Positions 7,795 through 14,999 of a stretch of 64,000 nucleotides of DNA are shown here, one piece after another. The notes beneath the pieces are model-generated. The model worked only from the letters and a program-made list of their open reading frames with translations, had not been told where the DNA came from and did not search any database. The DNA comes from 3107 sp965216225 (GTDB lineage Bacteria; Pseudomonadota; Alphaproteobacteria; Rhodobacterales; Rhodobacteraceae). Position 1 is the stretch's first letter, and each line of letters starts with the position of its first letter. The stretch is taken from positions 1-64,000 of the forward strand of contig CBDCFF010000016.1 in NCBI GenBank assembly GCA_965216225.1, given 5' to 3'. Both the position numbers and the translations under genes were made by a program.

Positions 7795-8766
7795 TTACGT
7801 GTCACATCCCGGAAGGTAGTATGGCTGTTTTTTGAACAGTTCCGGCTTGAGTTTGTGCCAGTCCTTCATGGCCTGCAAGGGCGTTCTGGTGCTCAATGCC
7901 GACTGAGGAAACTGCTGGTTGTAGAGCCAGACATAGCGGTGCAGCGTTGTCTCCAGGTTTTCGCCGGAACGGAAGTGATGGCTTTGGAGCACCTCCTCGA
8001 TGCGGCCGTTGAACCTCTCGACCATGCCGTTGGTTTGGGGCGACTTCGGCGGGGTCAAGCGGTGGTCGATATCAAGGTCTGCGCAAAGCGCATCGAACGC
8101 ATGCGCGCCGGTTGCAGCGCGTTTGCGTAGACCAAACAGCCGGTCGGTGAACTCCTTGCCGTTATCGGTCAACACAGTGCGGATGCAAATCGGGCAGGCC
8201 CGTTCCAGATCGCGCAGGAAGCGGCGGGCGTTGGCGGCAGTCCTGGCTTTGAAGACACGAATGAAGACCCAACGCGTCGCCCGGTCGATGGCCACGAAAA
8301 GATAGCGGCGCGAGGTTTCATCGGCCATTTGCGGTAGGTATTTCAGGTCGATGTGTATGTATCCTGGCTCGTAGGCCTTGAAGGCGCTGTGCTTCGGCTT
8401 CGGTGCTTTGGCCTTCAGATCGCGTAGGTTTCCCACACCATGACGACGAAGGCAGCGGTCCAGGCCAGAGCGCGAGGCATTCGGATTCAGGAACTCTCGC
8501 ACCACCGCCAGCAGGTCGTCGAGTGATACCAGCAGCGTCCTGCGCAAGGTCACCGCAACCGCCTCTTGCGCCGGTGTCAGCGTGGTTTGCAGCCGGTGTG
8601 GCGTGTGGCTGCGATCCTCGACGCCATCGCGGCGCCGCCATTTGTAGACAGTCTGCTCGGTCGTCCCGTATCGCTCCGCCAAGATGGAAGCAGACGCATC
8701 ACTGGCCTGGAGGGCCGACCGAACCTTCGGCGTCGTTGTAGCCTGCTTGTGAAGTTGGATCACCAT
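7795..8766 (-). CDS. IS481-C transposase
   Basis: The transposase is about 323 residues. The N-terminal HTH reads LAERYGTTEQTVYKWRRRD. The integrase core has D in YIHIDLKYLPQ, D in VLTDNGKEF and E in NGMVERFNGRIEE. The ATG at 8766 (MVIQLHKQATTT) is chosen because the related IS481-D starts at the equivalent MLISLHKQ. The frame does not stop inside the element. It ends ...TGT GAC A and takes ACG TAA from host DNA, so the stop codon is supplied by the target. Confidence 0.88.
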   Translation of the reverse strand: MVIQLHKQATTTPKVRSALQASDASASILAERYGTTEQTVYKWRRRDGVEDRSHTPHRLQTTLTPAQEAVAVTLRRTLLVSLDDLLAVVREFLNPNASRSGLDRCLRRHGVGNLRDLKAKAPKPKHSAFKAYEPGYIHIDLKYLPQMADETSRRYLFVAIDRATRWVFIRVFKARTAANARRFLRDLERACPICIRTVLTDNGKEFTDRLFGLRKRAATGAHAFDALCADLDIDHRLTPPKSPQTNGMVERFNGRIEEVLQSHHFRSGENLETTLHRYVWLYNQQFPQSALSTRTPLQAMKDWHKLKPELFKKQPYYLPGCDT

Positions 8767-8858
8767 GGTCGCACCCCGTCCCGAATGTCCCACAGAACCG
8801 ACCTTGCCATGAAAAGGGCAGATCGCCGAGGGGAAATATGATCATACGGGATGGAACA
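7800..8858 (-). mobile_element. IS481-family element IS481-C, copy 1 (1059 bp)
   Basis: The termini are TGTCACATCCCG at 7800 and, reverse-complemented from 8858, TGTTCCATCCCG. These are imperfect inverted repeats. Length equals that of copy 2 (29345-30403). The flanking hexamers attacg (7794-7799) and tctatg (8859-8864) both have a central TA but do not match each other. This copy is thus no longer flanked by its original duplication. Its right side sits inside an IS256-B transposase reading frame. Confidence 0.88.
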
Positions 8859-9092
8859 TCTATGTCTGGGCCGATGGTGTCTATTTCCAACCGCGTATGG
8901 AAGAGCAGAAACAATGCGTTCTGGTGCTGATCGGCGCGGATGAGTGGGGCCGCAAGGAGGTTCTGGGGCTCACCGACGGCTACCGTGAAAGCACGCAGAG
9001 TTGGCGCGAGTTGCTGCTCGATCTCAAGCGTCGCGGGCTGTCCCACGCCCCCGATCTGGCCATTGGCGACGGCGCCCCAAGGGTTACGGGGG
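8859..9092 (+). pseudogene. Resident IS256-B transposase, left fragment
   Basis: Sequence from YVWADGVYFQPR to DLAIGDGAPRV matches the middle of the IS256-B transposase at 9188-10438 almost base for base. Its 5' half is missing where IS481-C abuts. At 9092 it is interrupted by a complete IS256-B. The gene continues at 10479. The 9 bp ttacggggg (9084-9092) are repeated after the inserted element. Confidence 0.85.
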
Positions 9093-10469
9093 GAGTTATA
9101 GCCGAAAGTTGGTGATGGCCCTGATGGGCGGCATATCATGGCGTTGTTCACACGCCGCAATTCTCAGCAGAGAAAAGGATATGCCACATGACGAAGTCTA
9201 CCATCACGCCGTTGCCCGGTCCATCGGGATTTTCGTCTGACCCGCTGACCGACATCCTGCAAACCGGCGCGCGCCAACTGCTCAAACAGGCGGTGGAAGC
9301 GGAATTGGCCACACTCCTCGCCGCCCATGCCCGCGAGGTGACGGACGACGGCCGTGCGCGGCTGGTGCGCCATGGTCATCTGCCCGAGCGCGAGGTCATG
9401 ACCGGCATCGGCCCGGTACCAGTGAAGGTGCCGCGGATGCGGGACCGGGGCAATGTGGACGAAAAGATCCGTTTCGCCTCGTCGATCTTGCCGCCCTGGC
9501 TGCGCAAGACCAGATCGATTGAGGAACTGCTGCCGTGGCTCTATCTCAAGGGCATTTCCACGGGCGACTTCCAGGAGGCTCTTGGGGCGCTGTTGGGGCC
9601 GAACGCGGCAGGGCTTTCATCGAGCACCATCTCGCGATTGAAAGCGGACTGGGGGGCGGAGTATGAACGCTGGCAGCGCCGCGATCTCAGTGCCCGGCGT
9701 TTCGTCTATGTCTGGGCCGATGGTGTCTATTTCCAACCGCGTATGGAAGAGCAGAAACAATGCGTTCTGGTGCTGATCGGCGCGGATGAGTGGGGCCGCA
9801 AGGAGGTTCTGGGCCTCACCGACGGCTACCGTGAAAGCACGCAGAGTTGGCGCGAGTTGCTGCTCGATCTCAAGCGTCGCGGGCTGTCCCACGCCCCCGA
9901 TCTGGCCATTGGCGACGGTGCCTTGGGGTTCTGGGCGGCGCTGCGCGAAGTCTTCGGCAGCACCCGGGAACAACGGTGCTGGGTTCACAAGACCGGAAAC
10001 GTTCTCAATGCCATGCCCAAATCGGTGCAGGCCAAAGCCAAGGGCCACCTGCATGATATCTGGCAGGCGGAAACGAAGACCGAAGCCGGGGCCGCCTTCG
10101 ATTTCTTCGTGGAAACCTACGGCGCGAAATATGACAAGGCGGTTGGGAAACTGACCAAAGACCGGGCTGTGCTGCTCTCCTTCTACGGCTTCCCTGCTGA
10201 GCACTGGAAGCACATCCGAACCACGAACCCGATCGAGAGCACCTTCGCCACCGTCCGCCACCGCACCGGCAAAACCAAAGGCTGCCTGAGCCGCAGGACC
10301 GGGTTGGCCATGGCATTCAAGCTGATGATGTCAGCGCAAGGAAAATGGCGAAAGCTCGACGGCGCCAACCGCATGCCAGAGATCATTGAAGGGGTTGAGT
10401 TCACAGACGGGATCAAGCAAATTCACCACGCCGCCTGATCACACCATCACCAACTTTCGGGCATAGCTC
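9093..10469 (+). mobile_element. IS256-family element IS256-B, copy 1, complete, with 9-bp target duplication
   Basis: The left end is gagttatagccgaaagttgg. The right end, reverse-complemented, is gagctatgcccgaaagttgg. The element is 1377 bp and is flanked by perfect 9-bp direct repeats ttacggggg at 9084-9092 and 10470-10478. It therefore inserted into a second copy of itself. Full-length transposase, intact ends and intact duplication indicate a recent, probably active insertion. Confidence 0.93.
9188..10438 (+). CDS. IS256-B transposase (mutator family), intact
   Basis: The protein has 416 residues, normal for IS256-family transposases. DDE residues are D in YVWADGVYF, D in LAIGDGALGF and E in TTNPIESTFATVRHRT. 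The N-terminal segment LLKQAVEAELATLLAAHA and the C-terminal KLDGANRMPEIIEGVEF complete it. The start ATG is preceded by agaaaaggata. No lesion is visible. This copy is the only fully intact IS256-B reading frame here and could mobilise the broken ones. Confidence 0.93.
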   Translation: MTKSTITPLPGPSGFSSDPLTDILQTGARQLLKQAVEAELATLLAAHAREVTDDGRARLVRHGHLPEREVMTGIGPVPVKVPRMRDRGNVDEKIRFASSILPPWLRKTRSIEELLPWLYLKGISTGDFQEALGALLGPNAAGLSSSTISRLKADWGAEYERWQRRDLSARRFVYVWADGVYFQPRMEEQKQCVLVLIGADEWGRKEVLGLTDGYRESTQSWRELLLDLKRRGLSHAPDLAIGDGALGFWAALREVFGSTREQRCWVHKTGNVLNAMPKSVQAKAKGHLHDIWQAETKTEAGAAFDFFVETYGAKYDKAVGKLTKDRAVLLSFYGFPAEHWKHIRTTNPIESTFATVRHRTGKTKGCLSRRTGLAMAFKLMMSAQGKWRKLDGANRMPEIIEGVEFTDGIKQIHHAA

Positions 10470-11019
10470 TTACGGGGGTTCCGGGCGGCGCTGCGCGAAG
10501 TCTTCGGCAGCACCCCGGAACAACGCTGTTGGGTTCACAAGACCGGAAACGTTCTCAATGCCATGCCCAAATCGGTGCAGGCCAAAGCCAAGGGCCACCT
10601 GCATGATATCTGGCAGGCGGAAACGAAGACCGAAGCCGGGGCCGCCTTCGATTTCTTCGTGGAAACCTGTGGCGCGAAATATGACAAGGCGGTTGGGAAA
10701 CTGACCAAAGACCGGGCTGTGCTGCTCTCCTTCTACGGCTTCCCTGCTGAGCACTGGAAGCACATCCGAACCACGAACCCGATCGAGAGCACCTTCGCCA
10801 CCGTCCGCCACCGCACCGGCAAAACCAAAGGCTGCCTGAGCCGCAAGACCGGGTTGGCCATGGCATTCAAGCTGATGATGTCAGCGCAAGGAAAATGGCG
10901 AAAGCTCGACGGCGCCAACCGCATGCCAGAGATCATTGAAGGGGTTGAGTTCACAGACGGGATCAAGCAAATTCAAAACGCCGCCTGATCTCACCATCAC
11001 CAACTTTCGGGCATAGCTC
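10470..11019 (+). pseudogene. Resident IS256-B transposase, right fragment and right end
   Basis: This continues the gene interrupted at 9092. It runs from the second ttacggggg copy through REVFGSTPEQRCWVHKTGNV and TTNPIESTFATVRHRT to KQIQNAA at 10988. The right terminal repeat follows and ends gcatagctc at 11019. It differs from the intact copy by a few substitutions. The end of this element lies directly against the parD/parE junction, so the resident copy itself had inserted into a toxin-antitoxin locus. Confidence 0.85.
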
Positions 11020-11025
11020 GCCATG

Positions 11026-11271
11026 TCAGCGGACATGCTTCTCGTGCATCCGCTTCAGGAAGGCATTGCTGTCGAATGGGCGCGGCTCGCCTGATTGTTC
11101 GCCCGCGATCAACGCATCCTGCAAGGCCCTCACCCTGGTTTCATGCTCTTCAAGAAGGCGAAGGCCAGCCCGCACAACGTCGCTTGCCGACCCATAGCGG
11201 CCAGTCTGCACCTGCGCATCAATGAAGCTGGCGAAGTGGCCGCCCAATGACATGGATGTGTTTTTTGCCAT
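11026..11271 (-). CDS. parD: ParD-family antitoxin (ribbon-helix-helix), toxin partner lost
   Basis: The protein has 81 residues. It reads MSLGGHFASFIDAQVQTGRY, then GSASDVVRAGLRLLEEHE, with a C-terminal toxin-wrapping tail FDSNAFLKRMHEKHVR. This is the ParD/CC2985-type antitoxin pattern. The start at 11271 has a very strong CTCAGGAGGTG site. A TA-centred palindrome sits just upstream. The stop is followed by c-ATG-gc, exactly where a translationally coupled parE would start, and IS256-B begins at 11019, so the toxin gene is gone. The antitoxin is therefore orphaned, free to decay or to act on a related toxin elsewhere. Confidence 0.85.
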   Translation of the reverse strand: MAKNTSMSLGGHFASFIDAQVQTGRYGSASDVVRAGLRLLEEHETRVRALQDALIAGEQSGEPRPFDSNAFLKRMHEKHVR

Positions 11272-11296
11272 GATGCACCTCCTGAGAACTGATTTA

Positions 11297-11313
11297 TACC
11301 AACATTTGGTATT
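11297..11313. promoter_or_regulatory. Candidate ParD operator palindrome
   Basis: ATACCA-N5-TGGTAT is a perfect 6-bp inverted repeat 26 bp upstream of the parD start, in an AT-rich stretch likely to hold the promoter. ParD antitoxins typically autorepress through such a site. The assignment is from position and symmetry only. Confidence 0.5.
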
Positions 11314-11553
11314 TTTCAATGGCTCACACGACTTCCGTATGCTGCCGCTGCCCCCGAAAATCCGCATGGATGCGTGCGCTGCGGCGCGTGGTGTCACGTC
11401 GTGCATTCCGGCAAGTGCGGACACTGGCATCATCGGAAGTGCCGCAATTGACCGAGAATCCAGGTTGGCTATATTGGCAGACACAATATTCGGATAACGT
11501 TGGTTCCCGCCGTTGGCTGAATACTTCCGTCGCCGTTCAGGAAGGTGAATTCC

Positions 11554-12017
11554 ATGCTGTATGCGCATTCCCGAAAGGGCGCCGGAATGGATAGCTGGGA
11601 ACCTCTTGAGCAACATCTGCAAAACGTTGCCCGTACTGCCGGAAGCAATGCGTCGGCTTTCGGAGCTTCTCCAATAGGTGAAATTGCCGGTTGGCTTCAC
11701 GATCTCGGCAAAGTCAAGCCGGGATTTCAGGCAAAGCTGCGCAGCGAGAAAAACGACACTCCGCACAGTGGGGAAGCGGCGCGACATGCAGCCGAGGTGT
11801 TCCCGGGACTCGGCCGGATTATGGCTTATTGTATTGCGGGGCATCATGCGGGATGTGACAGCTAACGGGAACATGCGGTCGAACAGTCGCACGTCTACAC
11901 CATTATGCGAACGACTGGCTCAAGCGGAAAAGGTCTGCCTTCCCGATTGGCTTTGCCTGCCCAAAATCAAGATGCCGGTTCCTTTTGCCGATCTTCAGGC
12001 GCAGAAACAGAACCACT
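11554..12017 (+). pseudogene. cas3: Cas3 (HD nuclease domain) remnant, frameshifted and truncated
   Basis: From ATG 11554 (AGGAAGG site upstream) the frame carries the Cas3'' HD signature in order: YAHS, HLQNVA, GWLHDLGKVKPGFQ, HSGEAARHAAEVF, and YCIAGHHAG at 11820-11850. It then meets TGTGACA and a stop. Homology resumes one frame over (ANGNMRSN, then TPLCERLAQAEKVCLPDWLC) up to the IS66-a end at 12018. The rest of the HD domain, the helicase and any other cas genes are absent. No CRISPR repeats are seen. GHHAG followed by LPDWL-type text suggests a type I-C-like Cas3, but subtype cannot be fixed from 150 residues. Confidence 0.82.
11849..11866 (+). other. Solo IS481 right end and TA hexamer inside cas3
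   Basis: CGGGATGTGACA (11849-11860) is identical to the last 12 bp of the IS481-C and IS481-D right ends. It is followed by gctaac, a TA-centred hexamer like those flanking the full elements. Only the TGTGACA part is foreign to cas3 (CGGGA also fits the GHHAG codons). It causes the frameshift. Confidence 0.6.
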
Positions 12018-12117
12018 GTAAGCGTCCGGCGAACCCGTTCTTAACGCTCTTTGTGAATGCTGCGAGTCTATGCGTTGATTTCGGTCGATAAGCGTCCGCC
12101 TAAATAAGCGGACACGT

Positions 12118-12459
12118 ATGATGGCAGGGAACGGTCGCCGAGGGCGGTATACAGACAAGTTTAAGCGGCAGGTTTTGGCTGAGACTTTTGAACCGGGCGC
12201 ATCTGTTGCTGCAGTGGCGCGCAAACATGATCTCAATGCGAACATGTTGTTTGGCTGGCGCCCGGACCCGCGCTTTGTACCAGCCGCGCGCGACCTTGCG
12301 TCCTTTTTGCCTGTTGAGGTGCAAGCAACAGACGTGGCCCTTGCACCATCGAGCCGTATCGTCCTCGATGTAGCACTTGCCTCGGGCCATCGTTTGCACT
12401 TCAACAGTGGTGTTGAGCATTCAGTATTGGTCGCACTCCTACGCGATCTTTCTGCATGA
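12118..12459 (+). CDS. tnpA: IS66-a TnpA (HTH DNA-binding accessory protein)
   Basis: The protein has 113 residues with an HTH_Tnp_1 type N-terminus: YTDKFKRQVLAETFEPGASV followed by VARKHDLNANMLFGW. A variable linker and an IS66 TnpA tail follow. It is required with TnpB and TnpC for IS66 transposition. Its stop overlaps the tnpB start by 4 bp (ATGA). Full length, no lesion seen. Confidence 0.85.
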   Translation: MMAGNGRRGRYTDKFKRQVLAETFEPGASVAAVARKHDLNANMLFGWRPDPRFVPAARDLASFLPVEVQATDVALAPSSRIVLDVALASGHRLHFNSGVEHSVLVALLRDLSA

Positions 12460-12923
12460 TCCCGGTCCCGAGCAACACGCGGATTTGGCTGGCCGCTGGC
12501 GTGACGGACATGCGGCGCGGCTTCAACACCTTGGCGGCACAGACCGAGAAGGTCTTGGCTGAGAACCCTTGTTCGGGCCATCTATTTGTGTTTCGTGGCC
12601 GCCGTGGTGATCTGCTCAAGATTATCTGGTGGGACAGCCAGGGCGGATGCCTGTTTAGCAAACGGTTGGAGAAAGGCCGTTTCGTTTGGCCTGCCGCCAG
12701 GGAGGGTAAAATCAGCCTCACGGGTGCGCAGCTATCGATGCTACTGGAAGGGATCGATTGGCGGATGCCCCAAAAGACGTGGCGGCCATTATCCGCTGGT
12801 CAGGCGCTCGTCGTGGTCATCTTATCTCTTTCCGGATTCCCGTCTTTGGGTTGTTTTGCTATATCTCAAACCATGCTGAACACCCTTGACACCTTGCCGG
12901 ACGACCCTGCCGAACTGCGTGTC
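12456..12923 (+). CDS. tnpB: IS66-a TnpB (IS66 Orf2), stop lost, reads into tnpC
   Basis: MIPVPSNTRIWLAAGVTDMR, FVFRGRRGDLLKIIWWD and EGIDWRMPQKTWRPLSAG are the IS66 Orf2 hallmarks. Relatives stop directly after WRPLxxG (as in the copies at 17486 and 25860). Here the frame continues for about 38 more codons without a stop. It passes in phase through the tnpC start (ATG 12873, MLNTLDTLPDDPAELR) up to the IS256-B insertion. This would give a TnpB-TnpC fusion if the IS256-B were absent. Confidence 0.8.
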
Positions 12924-13864
12924 GAGCTATGCCCGAAAGTTGGTGATGGTGTGATCAGGCGGCGTTTTGAATTTGCTTGATCCCGTCTGTGAACTCAACC
13001 CCTTCAATGATCTCTGGCATGCGGTTGGCGCCGTCGAGCTTTCGCCACTTGGCCTGCGCTGACATCATCAGCTTGAATGCCATGGCCAACCCGGTCTTGC
13101 GGCTCAGGCAGCCTTTGGTTTTGCCGGTGCGGTGGCGGACGGTGGCGAAGGTACTCTCGATCGGGTTCGTGGTTCGGATGTGCTTCCAGTGCTCAGCAGG
13201 GAAGCCGTAGAAGGAGAGCAGCACAGCCCGGTCTTTGGTCAGTTTCCCAACCGCCTTGTCATATTTCGCGCCGTAGGTTTCCACGAAGAAATCGAAGGCG
13301 GCCCCGGCTTCGGTCTTCGTTTCCGCCTGCCAGATATCATGCAGGTGGCCCTTGGCTTTGGCCTGCACCGATTTGGGCATGGCATTGAGAACGTTTCCGG
13401 TCTTGTGAACCCAGCACCGTTGTTCCCGGGTGCTGCCGAAGACTTCGCGCAGCGCCGCCCGGAACCCCCGTAACCCCCGTAACCTTGGGGCGCCGTCGCC
13501 AATGGCCAGATCGGGGGCGTGGGACAGCCCGCGACGCTTGAGATCGAGCAGCAACTCGCGCCAACTCTGCGTGCTTTCACGGTAGCCGTCGGTGAGGCCC
13601 AGAACCTCCTTGCGGCCCCACTCATCCGCGCCGATCAGCACCAGAACGCATTGTTTCTGCTCTTCCATACGCGGTTGGAAATAGACACCATCGGCCCAGA
13701 CACAGACGAAACGCCGGGCACTGAGATCGCGGCGCTGCCAGCGTTCATACTCCGCCCCCCAGTCCGCTTTCAATCGCGAGATGGTGCTCGATGAAAGCCC
13801 TGCCGCGTTCGGCCCCAACAGCGCCCCAAGAGCCTCCTGGAAGTCGCCCGTGGAAATGCCCTTG

Positions 13865-14083
13865 TCTATTGGATTTCCCAGGCATTCGTATCCGTGCGAT
13901 ACGGATGCCACCCCTCGGGCCGCTGCAGCGGCCCGAGGGGTGGCGGGGGATGGATCGATGATGCCCTGGTCTTTGAGGACCGTTCTCAAGATGGATCACC
14001 CCCGCCCTTTTGATGAACCCGAACAGAGAGTGGAGGAGGGAACACCCCTGCCTCGTATGACAAGAACGGGAGACGAAAAGGTC
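13865..14083 (+). ncRNA. Candidate IS110 bridge-RNA region
   Basis: This 219-bp stretch lies between the left end and the transposase ATG and has no convincing coding sense. It can form a short hairpin (ATCCGT-N5-ACGGAT, 13890-13906) and a perfect 38-bp palindrome (13907-13944). IS110-group elements express a structured RNA from this position that pairs with target and donor DNA. No expression or sequence family match can be shown here, so this is a positional and structural inference. Confidence 0.4.
13907..13944. repeat. Perfect 38-bp palindrome in the IS110 leader
   Basis: Half-site GCCACCCCTCGGGCCGCTG is followed at once by its exact reverse complement, with no loop. As RNA it would be a 17-19 bp GC-rich hairpin; as DNA it could extrude a cruciform. 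It may belong to the bridge RNA or insulate the element from outside transcription. Confidence 0.85.
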
Positions 14084-14999
14084 ATGAATGATACCATCGG
14101 CATCGACATCTCGAAAGATCATCTCGACACCCATCGCCTGAGCGATGGCAAGGCGAAACGCTTCACCAACGACCGGACAGGACTGAAGACGCTGAAGAAC
14201 TGGATCGGCCCGCAGTGCTGCCGCGTCGTCTACGAGCCTACAGGACGCTATCATCGCGATCTGGAGGCCCGCCTTTCAAAGACGGCTCACGCCATGGTCA
14301 AGGTGAACCCCAAACGCGCCCGCCGCTTCGCCGAAGCGGTCGGCCAGTCCGCCAAAACTGACCGGATCGATGCGGAACTGCTGGCCCGCATGGGGGCGAT
14401 GCTTGACCTGAAGGCTTCACCGTTGCGCGATGAACCCATGAACGATCTGCGGGAGGTGCATGTCGCCCGGAGCGCTCTCATCAAGGACCAGACTGCCTGC
14501 CGGAACCGGCTCTGCGGTGCGCGCAACACACTCGTCAAGGCGCAACTGAAAACCAGGATGCGCCAGATTGCAAAGCAACTTGCCCAACTCGATGCCGAGT
14601 TGAAGAAGCGTATCTGCGAGGATGCAAAGCTTGCCAGACAGTTCGAGATCCTGCGGTCGATCCCCTGCCGTCGCAATACTCATCGAAATGCCGGAGATCG
14701 GAACCTTGACGCCCGGGCAGGCCGCCGCGCTTGCGGGCCTGGCTCCCTTCGTGCGCAAGTCCGGCAAATGGACAGCCAGAGCGAAAATCGGAGGCGGACG
14801 AGCCGGGCTTCGCCAGGCGCTCTACATGCCCGCCCTCGTCGCAGCGCGCTGCAATTCCCAACTCACCTGCGTCTACAAGGCTTTGCGTCAAAAGGGCAAG
14901 AAAGCCAAGGTCGCCCTTGTGGCAATCATGCGCAAGCTCATCATCCTCGCAAATACCTTGATCCGCGAAAACCGCCAGTGGTCCAAAATCAAACCTTGA
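14084..14999 (+). pseudogene. IS110 transposase (DEDD), frameshifted
   Basis: ATG 14084 opens MNDTIGIDISKDHLDTHRL with the first D. E is in YEPTGRYHRDLEARL and the D-D pair in KTDRIDAELLARMG, which gives the RuvC-like DEDD set. After FEILRSIP (about 14660) the frame is lost. AVAILIEMPEIGTLTPGQAA continues in the next frame to the C-terminal GLAPFVRKSGKWTARAKIGG and a stop at 14999. The expected PGVGP turn is missing, so about 10-11 bp were deleted. Inactive unless recoded; relatives are about 310-340 residues. Confidence 0.85.

Noticed and set aside
13781..14083. Coding extension upstream of the IS110 transposase
   Set aside because: The open frame crosses from IS256-B into the IS110 leader and lacks family similarity before MNDTIGIDIS.
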